Shown: piece after piece, positions 4,956 to 9,180 of the stretch | Position numbering within the stretch: position 1 is the stretch's first letter | How the letters are laid out: every line of letters begins with the position of its first letter | Assembly: GCA_001778285.1 (NCBI GenBank) | Contig: MFGL01000013.1 | Location: forward strand, 1-9,180 | Source: Candidatus Falkowbacteria bacterium RIFOXYC2_FULL_47_12 | Lineage (GTDB): Bacteria > Patescibacteriota > Patescibacteriia > Patescibacteriales > XYC2-FULL-47-12 | DNA length: 9,180 nucleotides | Direction: 5' to 3' | Translations under genes and position numbers: made by a program | Notes under the pieces: generated by a model | The model's database searches: none | The model's input: the letters and a program-made list of their open reading frames with translations, nothing else | What the model was told of the DNA's origin: nothing

Positions 4956-5699
4956 ATGTCTATCACATTACCCTCATTAGAGGAGATGCTGAAATGCGGC
5001 ATGCATTTTGGGCATCGCACGTCAAAGTGGCACCCAAAAATGGCGCCTTTTATTTTTGGCCAGCGCGCCGGCATCCACATCATTGATTTGCGCAAGACGC
5101 AGGAACTCTTGGCCGAGGCGCTCGCGTTCATCACCAAAATGGTTGCCGAAAACAAAACCGTGCTCTTGGTCGGCACCAAAGACCAAGTCAAAGAAAATTT
5201 GGCCGCGCTGGCCGCCGAACTGGACGTTCCCTATGTTAAAAATCGCTGGGTAGGCGGCACGCTGACGAATTTTGTAATTATCAAACGCTTAGTCAAGCAC
5301 TACACGGATTTGAAAGAGAAAAAGGAAACCGGCAAGCTCGCCAAGTACACCAAAAAAGAGCAGATGGATTTTGACAAGGAAATTAAAAAATTAGAGAGCC
5401 GCATTGGCGGCTTGAGCAATCTGAAAAAACTGCCGGACGCGATGTTCATCTGGGACATCAAGCACGAGAAAACCGCGCTGACCGAGGCCCGCAAAAAAGG
5501 CGTGCCGGTGATTGCCGTCTGCGATACCAACGTCAACCCCGAGGGCGTTAAGTATATTATTCCGGCAAACGACGATGCCATCAAAACCATCAAACTTCTC
5601 CTCGGCCTCGTTGCCGAGGCAATCCGCGAGGGAAAAAAGCAGGCGGCGGAGCGGCCCAAAGACGAGAGTAAAAAGGTGAAGCCGCTGGCGGAACGTTAA
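4956..5699 (+). CDS. rpsB: Ribosomal protein uS2
   Basis: S2 is a late-assembling small-subunit protein that helps bind S1 where S1 exists. The 247-residue product matches the family along its length. It has MLKCGMHFGHRTSKWHPKM (11-29), a FIFGQRAGIHIIDLRKT strand-turn-strand (32-48), NRWVGGTLTNF (96-106), a helical coiled-coil hairpin rich in Lys and Glu (about 115-155), and then DAMFIWDIKHEKTALTEA and VIAVCDTNVNPEGVKYIIPAND. The end is a short Lys-rich tail. The ATG follows AAAGGAAACGAAAGT, the nearest thing to a Shine-Dalgarno sequence among the starts in this window. It is the first gene of an rpsB-tsf operon, the order conserved in most bacteria, with 18 bases before tsf and no terminator between. 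Confidence 0.97.
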   Translation: MSITLPSLEEMLKCGMHFGHRTSKWHPKMAPFIFGQRAGIHIIDLRKTQELLAEALAFITKMVAENKTVLLVGTKDQVKENLAALAAELDVPYVKNRWVGGTLTNFVIIKRLVKHYTDLKEKKETGKLAKYTKKEQMDFDKEIKKLESRIGGLSNLKKLPDAMFIWDIKHEKTALTEARKKGVPVIAVCDTNVNPEGVKYIIPANDDAIKTIKLLLGLVAEAIREGKKQAAERPKDESKKVKPLAER

Positions 5700-5717
5700 G
5701 TTAAATAGAAATTTGCT

Positions 5718-6569
5718 ATGACCATTTCCATGGACCAAATCAAACAGCTTCGCGACAAGACCGGCGCCGGCATCGCCGACGTGAAAAATGCTCTGGAAGA
5801 AGCCGGCGGCGAGCTTGTGGCCGCGGCTGAGATTTTACGCAAAAAAGGCATTGCCAAAGCCGCCAAGCGGGAAGACAGAGAAGCGTCTGAAGGTATTATT
5901 TTGGCCGGCACAAACGAAAATGGCAGCGAAGGCTACATGATTGAGCTCAATTCAGAAACCGACTTTGTGGCGCGCAACGAGCAATTCCAGGAATTTGCCA
6001 AAACAATTTTTAATTTAGTAAAAACTCAAAAGCCGCAGAGTTTGGATGCTTTGTTAAATGTGAATTACGATAACGCGAGCGTCAAAGAAAAAGTGAATAG
6101 CTTGAGCGGCGTTATCGGCGAAAAATTGGCTGTCAGCAACGTCGCCGTTTTGGAAAACGCGAACGGACAGGTAGCAAGCTACATTCACGTGGGCTTATCC
6201 GACAAAAATTCAGCGGGGGCAGGCGGCAGAATTGGCGTATTAGTTAGTCTGACTGGCGGCACGGCAGAATTGGCGCGCGATATTGCCATGCAGGTCGCGG
6301 CAGCCAACCCGAAGTATTTGAGCATAGAAGAAGCGAAAGAAAGCGGCGCGGAGGCAATTGAAAAAGAAAAAGAAATTTACCGCGAGCAGCTTAAGAATGA
6401 AAATAAACCGGAAGCGATGTGGGATAAAATTATTGAGGGGAAATTGCAGAAGTATTTTCAGGGTATTTGTTTGCTGGAGCAGGAATTTATCAAAGATGAC
6501 GCCAAACAGGTAAAAGAGATTTTGAACGGGGCAACGGTTGAAAAGTTTGTCCGGTTTGCGCTGGCGTAA
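5718..6569 (+). CDS. tsf: Translation elongation factor EF-Ts
   Basis: EF-Ts is the guanine nucleotide exchange factor that regenerates EF-Tu-GTP. The 283-residue protein has the N-terminal UBA-like domain (QIKQLRDKTGAGIADVKNAL, 7-26), the Lys-rich link, and the signature GYMIELNSETDFVARNEQF (72-90), which contacts EF-Tu. The core domain follows, including the ASYIHVG strand, GRIGVLVSL and DIAMQVAAANPKYL. The C-terminal module has LKNENKPEAMWDKIIEGKLQ and the usual QEFIKDDAKQVKEIL. The length is normal for the two-subdomain form. An in-frame ATG four codons downstream (5730) is an alternative start. Neither has a Shine-Dalgarno sequence. A strong terminator follows 20 bases after the TAA. Confidence 0.97.
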   Translation: MTISMDQIKQLRDKTGAGIADVKNALEEAGGELVAAAEILRKKGIAKAAKREDREASEGIILAGTNENGSEGYMIELNSETDFVARNEQFQEFAKTIFNLVKTQKPQSLDALLNVNYDNASVKEKVNSLSGVIGEKLAVSNVAVLENANGQVASYIHVGLSDKNSAGAGGRIGVLVSLTGGTAELARDIAMQVAAANPKYLSIEEAKESGAEAIEKEKEIYREQLKNENKPEAMWDKIIEGKLQKYFQGICLLEQEFIKDDAKQVKEILNGATVEKFVRFALA

Positions 6570-6589
6570 ATATTTAAATATAATTAAAG

Positions 6590-6618
6590 AAAGAATGGGC
6601 GCCGGCCCCATTCTTTTT
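6590..6618 (+). terminator. Intrinsic terminator of rpsB-tsf
   Basis: AAAGAATGGG (6590-6599) and CCCATTCTTT (6607-6616) form a perfect 10-base stem around the loop CGCCGGC, followed by a T run to 6618. It is a textbook intrinsic terminator. Confidence 0.9.
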
Positions 6619-6633
6619 ATTTATCATAAAATA

Positions 6634-6642
6634 TGATATACT
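6634..6642 (+). promoter_or_regulatory. Extended -10 of the gap promoter
   Basis: TGA followed by TATACT (-10 at 6637-6642) is a good extended -10 box. No clear -35 is visible 17 bases upstream (TTTTTA in the terminator T run). The predicted start near 6649 leaves a leader of about 18 bases before the gap ATG. CATAAT at 6643-6648 is a second, weaker -10. Confidence 0.5.
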
Positions 6643-6666
6643 CATAATGTTACTCACATATCCTCT

Positions 6667-7686
6667 ATGCCTTTCTTTTCTTCCAAACAAATAACCGTTG
6701 CTATCAACGGCTTCGGTCGCATCGGCCGTGCTACGTTCAAGGTACTTTTGCAAAACCCGCGCGTGCGAGTTGTCGCGCTCAATGACTTGGGCGACGTGCA
6801 GACGCTCGCGCACCTTTTGCGCTACGACAGCGCCTATGGCAAATACCAGCATGCCGTCAGCACGACTAAAGACGCGCTCGTCATAGACAAGCAAACCTAC
6901 CCGGTATTTGCCGTGCGCGAGCCAAAAGATTTGCCCTGGAAAAAATTGGGCGTTGACGTGGTGCTGGAATGCACCGGCATCTTTCGGGATAAAGAAGGAG
7001 CATCCGGACATCTGCAAGCCGGCGCTAAAAAAGTCATCATCAGCGCGCCGTGCAAAGGCGGGGGAATCAAAACCATTGTGCGGGGTGTCAATGAAGAAAG
7101 CATCGCCAAAAAAGACGAAATTATTTCCATGGCTTCCTGCACCACGAACGCGCTCGCGCCAGTAACCGCAGTGATTGAGCAAATTTTTGGCATAAAAAAA
7201 GCGATTATGACGACCGTGCACGCCTATACCGCAGATCAGAGTTTAGTTGACGGCCCGCACAAAGATTTGCGCCGGGCGCGCGCGGCCGCAGTCAACATCA
7301 TTCCCACCACGACCGGCGCGGCCATCGCAACGACCGAGGCCATTCCTTCATTGAAAGGAAAATTTGACGGCATGGCTCTGCGCGTGCCTGTGCTTACCGG
7401 CTCTATTGTGGATGCCGTCTATGTTTTGAAAAAGAAAGCTAGCGAGCGCGCCATAAACGACGCCTTGCGTGCGGCGAGCGGCTCAAAAAAGTTAAAGGGC
7501 ATTTTAGTCGTTTCCAACGAACCATTAGTATCAAGTGACATCATCGGCAATCCGGCCTCGGCCATTGTTGACATGCAATTAACCAAAGTTATTGACGGCG
7601 ATTTGGTAAAAGTAGTCGCCTGGTATGACAATGAGTGGGGGTACAGTACCCGATTGGCGGAGATGGCGGAGATTTTTGGAAAATAA
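6667..7686 (+). CDS. gap: Glyceraldehyde-3-phosphate dehydrogenase, NAD type
   Basis: The enzyme oxidises glyceraldehyde-3-phosphate to 1,3-bisphosphoglycerate with NAD+ and phosphate, the NADH-producing step of glycolysis. The 339 residues contain the Rossmann motif INGFGRIGR (13-21), Asp40 after ALN (the NAD-specificity position), LRYDSAYGKY (51-60), LECTGIF (100-106), the catalytic Cys158 in SMASCTTNALAP, the base His185 in TTVHAYT, and the C-terminal WYDNEWGYSTR. Two positions in the active-site signature are unusual. Met replaces Asn in the common SNASCTTN, and Ala replaces the second Cys of CTTNC. The catalytic Cys and His are intact, so activity is expected. It is the first gene of a gap-ldh-unknown operon, with ldh starting 18 bases after its stop. 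Confidence 0.97.
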   Translation: MPFFSSKQITVAINGFGRIGRATFKVLLQNPRVRVVALNDLGDVQTLAHLLRYDSAYGKYQHAVSTTKDALVIDKQTYPVFAVREPKDLPWKKLGVDVVLECTGIFRDKEGASGHLQAGAKKVIISAPCKGGGIKTIVRGVNEESIAKKDEIISMASCTTNALAPVTAVIEQIFGIKKAIMTTVHAYTADQSLVDGPHKDLRRARAAAVNIIPTTTGAAIATTEAIPSLKGKFDGMALRVPVLTGSIVDAVYVLKKKASERAINDALRAASGSKKLKGILVVSNEPLVSSDIIGNPASAIVDMQLTKVIDGDLVKVVAWYDNEWGYSTRLAEMAEIFGK

Positions 7687-7704
7687 TAATTGAAAATTGT
7701 AATT

Positions 7705-8640
7705 ATGATGTTTGCCACAAATAAACTAAACAAAGTAGAATCTACCCGTGTCGTAATCATCGGCGCCGGTAGCGTCGGCGCAACATCAGCATTCGCGCTG
7801 CTCATACAGGGCATTGCCTCCGAGATTGTTTTGATTGACCGAGATGCAAAAAAGGCCGAGGGCGAGGTCATGGATTTGGAGCACGGCGCCTCATTTGCCC
7901 CGCACGCGCGCATGTGGGCCGGCGACTACGTTGACTGCAAAGACGCGGATGTGGTAGTAATTACCGCCGGCGCCAAGCAGAAGCCTGGCCAAAGCCGGCT
8001 TGAGCTCGTTGAAATTAACACAAAAATTACTCAAGAAATCGTCAAAAACATCCGGCGCTACACCAAACAGGCGGTAATTTTGATGGTTGCCAACCCGCTT
8101 GACATCACAACGTATGTTGCGACTAAAACCGCCGGTTTTGCCTGGGGGCAGGTGTTTGGCACCGGCACGACGCTTGACTCTTCGCGTTTTCGCTATTTAC
8201 TCGCGCAAAAAATGAATGTTGACCCGGAGAGCGTGGGCGCGTATCTGCTCGGCGAGCACGGCGACAGCTCTGTTCCGGTTTACTCGCACGCGAACGTTAT
8301 GGGAGAGCCGGTTAGCCTGAGTAAAAAAGAGTTGCGGGAGTGCTCTGATGTGGCCAAACGAGCTGCGTATGAGGTTATTGATCGCAAGGGCGCGACATAT
8401 TATGCTATAGCCATGGCGGTGGCGCGCATCGTACGGGCAATTTTGTACGATGAAAATCACGTCTTTGTGGCTTCGGTTTTATTGCGCGGAGAGTATGGCA
8501 TCAGCGACGTATGCCTTTCGGTTCCGGTTGTGGTCGGTCGAAGCGGCGTGAAAAAAATTATTCCTGTGACACTTTCAGCCGAAGAGAAAAAGCAGTTGCA
8601 GAAGTCGGCGGAGGTTATGAAGCAAAATATTAAAAATTAA
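7705..8640 (+). CDS. ldh: L-lactate dehydrogenase
   Basis: LDH reduces pyruvate to L-lactate and restores the NAD+ used by GAPDH. From the ATG at 7705 the product has 311 residues. A TTG start at 7690 would add five residues and is less likely. Motifs are GAGSVG (20-25) for NAD, Asp45 for the adenosine ribose, the substrate loop AKQKPGQSR (90-98), DSSRFR with Asp158 and substrate-binding Arg161, and GEHGDSSVP with catalytic His185. The loop residue Gln92 (position 102 in standard numbering) marks LDH, where malate dehydrogenase has Arg. Regulation by fructose bisphosphate cannot be judged. It sits between gap and a small unknown gene and has no terminator on either side. Adjacency to gap suggests co-expression for homolactic-style fermentation. 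Confidence 0.95.
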   Translation: MMFATNKLNKVESTRVVIIGAGSVGATSAFALLIQGIASEIVLIDRDAKKAEGEVMDLEHGASFAPHARMWAGDYVDCKDADVVVITAGAKQKPGQSRLELVEINTKITQEIVKNIRRYTKQAVILMVANPLDITTYVATKTAGFAWGQVFGTGTTLDSSRFRYLLAQKMNVDPESVGAYLLGEHGDSSVPVYSHANVMGEPVSLSKKELRECSDVAKRAAYEVIDRKGATYYAIAMAVARIVRAILYDENHVFVASVLLRGEYGISDVCLSVPVVVGRSGVKKIIPVTLSAEEKKQLQKSAEVMKQNIKN

Positions 8641-8650
8641 TTATTATTCT

Positions 8651-8974
8651 ATGAGCATAGAACAAAATAATCAGGAAAATATTCCGATGAGTTTTGAGGA
8701 ATATGAAGTATATGTCGCGAAGCTGAAAGAGCGCTTGAACAATATTGAGCCGGATATAATGAAACGTAATGATTTACAGACTGACAAAGCGGCAGAGTTA
8801 AAAAAACAGTACAAAAAGGTGGACCAGTACGCAACATGGCACGTATTGGCAGGAAGTAGCTTGAGTCCGGATATGCCACCTCAATTCAAAGATTTTCCCG
8901 AACAGGAGGATTCAGTGGAAGGTTGGCTGGATGATTTAGAACAAAAATTAAAATCCGAAGACGCAAAAGAATAA
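8651..8974 (+). CDS. Small acidic protein of unknown function
   Basis: This 107-residue soluble protein has no signal peptide, membrane helix or cysteine. Residues 14-66 (FEEYEVYVAKLKERL through the DKAAELKKQYKKVDQY stretch) look helical and possibly coiled-coil. After a Trp-His pair, a Pro/Gly/Ser segment (about 69-85) leads to a second short helix, VEGWLDDLEQKL. I do not recognise a family. The ATG is 10 bases after the ldh stop and the terminator overlaps its stop, so it is the last gene of the gap operon. Its base composition is more AT-rich than gap and ldh. A role linked to glycolysis is possible from position only. Confidence 0.75.
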   Translation: MSIEQNNQENIPMSFEEYEVYVAKLKERLNNIEPDIMKRNDLQTDKAAELKKQYKKVDQYATWHVLAGSSLSPDMPPQFKDFPEQEDSVEGWLDDLEQKLKSEDAKE

Positions 8975-9008
8975 AAAAATCTCCCGCTGGCAAGGCGGGA
9001 ATTTTTTT
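8973..9008 (+). terminator. Intrinsic terminator of the gap operon
   Basis: Seven A's (8973-8979), then T and CTCCCGC, pair across the 7-base loop TGGCAAG with GCGGGAA and seven T's (9002-9008), with one bulged base. It overlaps the stop codon of the 107-residue gene. The symmetry would let it work on both strands. Confidence 0.9.
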
Positions 9009-9009
9009 G

Positions 9010-9038
9010 TTGACTTTTCAAAGCTGTTTTTGTATGAT
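9010..9038 (+). promoter_or_regulatory. tRNA-Val promoter
   Basis: TTGACT (9010-9015) and TATGAT (9033-9038) are spaced by 17 bases. The following GGATATG matches the bases after TACAAT in repeat copy A. The predicted start is near 9045, leaving a leader of about 65 bases before the tRNA. Confidence 0.8.
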
Positions 9039-9049
9039 GGATATGTTTC

Positions 9050-9079
9050 TTGCCCGCCCGAATTCTCGGGCGGGTGAAG
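9050..9079. repeat. Palindromic element upstream of the tRNA (P3, copy 2)
   Basis: CCCGCCCGA (9053-9061) and TCGGGCGGG (9066-9074) form a perfect 9-base stem around the loop ATTC. There is no T run, so this is not a terminator. The outer blocks TTGCCCGCCCGAA and CTCGGGCGGGTGAAG match the coding strand of the element inside prfA with one mismatch. Confidence 0.88.
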
Positions 9080-9100
9080 TTAGAGCACGTAGTTCACTAT
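9079..9100 (+). other. Possible tRNA fragment in the tRNA leader
   Basis: GTTAGAGC (9079-9086) and TTCAC (9093-9097) recur at the same spacing in the tRNA (9128-9135 and 9142-9146). Fifteen of 22 positions match at an offset of 49 bases. It may be a decayed partial duplication of the D-arm to anticodon region, or chance. Confidence 0.3.
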
Positions 9101-9109
9101 ATTGTTTTC

Positions 9110-9180
9110 GGACAATTAGCTCAGTTGGTTAGAGCGCTGCATTCACATTGCAGAGGTCGAAGGTTCGAGTCCTTCATTGT
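9110..9180 (+). tRNA. tRNA-Val (anticodon CAC), 3' end missing
   Basis: The cloverleaf is clear. GGACAAT is the acceptor 5' strand (9110-9116). The D-stem GCTC/GAGC closes the loop AGTTGGTTA. The anticodon stem CTGCA/TGCAG closes the loop TTCACAT, with anticodon CAC (9144-9146) reading the valine codon GUG. The T-stem GAAGG/CCTTC closes TTCGAGT. The 3' acceptor strand begins ATTGT at the window end, so the last two pairing bases, the discriminator and any encoded CCA lie outside. Confidence 0.95.

Noticed and set aside
5600..5619. CCTCGGC/GCCGAGG inverted repeat in rpsB
   Set aside because: It encodes the ordinary S2 sequence LGLVAEA with no extra residues. Probably chance.
7690..7704. TTG start for ldh
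   Set aside because: The ATG at 7705 is available, and the five extra residues are not needed for the Rossmann domain.
1..9180. CRISPR arrays, insertion sequences, phage genes or defence systems
   Set aside because: None seen. The repeats present are short palindromes and one two-copy intergenic unit, with no spacer-repeat pattern and no transposase.

Overview
The window is a chromosomal housekeeping segment. It most likely comes from a Candidate Phyla Radiation (Patescibacteria, Parcubacteria-like) genome, which is an inference from several features. The ribosomal proteins carry long Lys/Ala/Glu tails. Shine-Dalgarno sequences are nearly absent. Glycolysis ends in lactate (gap followed by ldh). 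Intergenic spaces are very short, and small palindromic repeats lie inside conserved genes. TGA and TAA are both used as stops, so the code looks standard. I see no CRISPR array, transposase, phage gene or defence locus.

Layout. The left edge cuts rplY (L25/CTC), read rightward. It ends in a repeat-borne terminator and is followed by a membrane-anchored DUF3048 (YerB-like) protein. A bidirectional terminator at 1879-1912 separates this from a leftward block: a 77-residue coiled-coil protein with its own promoter, then prmC, prfA and rpmE (transcribed rpmE, prfA, prmC). This pairs release factor RF1 with the methylase that modifies its GGQ glutamine. A 304-base divergent region (4652-4955) holds back-to-back promoters and structured leaders for rpmE and rpsB. 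Rightward come rpsB-tsf with a strong terminator, then gap, ldh and a 107-residue unknown protein, again with a strong terminator. The window ends in a tRNA-Val(CAC) with its own promoter, cut three or more bases before its end.

Functionally, most genes serve translation: ribosomal proteins L25, L31 and S2, elongation factor EF-Ts, RF1, the RF1 methylase and tRNA-Val. gap and ldh form a redox-balanced pair: GAPDH makes NADH and LDH regenerates NAD+.

The unusual content is in repeats and leaders rather than in new protein families. (1) prmC carries three in-frame repeat-like insertions and prfA carries one, resembling Rickettsia palindromic elements. The prfA element has a sister copy in the presumed 5' leader of the tRNA. 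(2) A unit of about 95 bp occurs twice, after rplY and after rpmE. Each copy includes the last codons and stop of the upstream gene and a terminator-like hairpin with compensating base changes. (3) The rpmE and rpsB leaders contain inverted repeats that could be autoregulatory. No wholly new protein system is visible.
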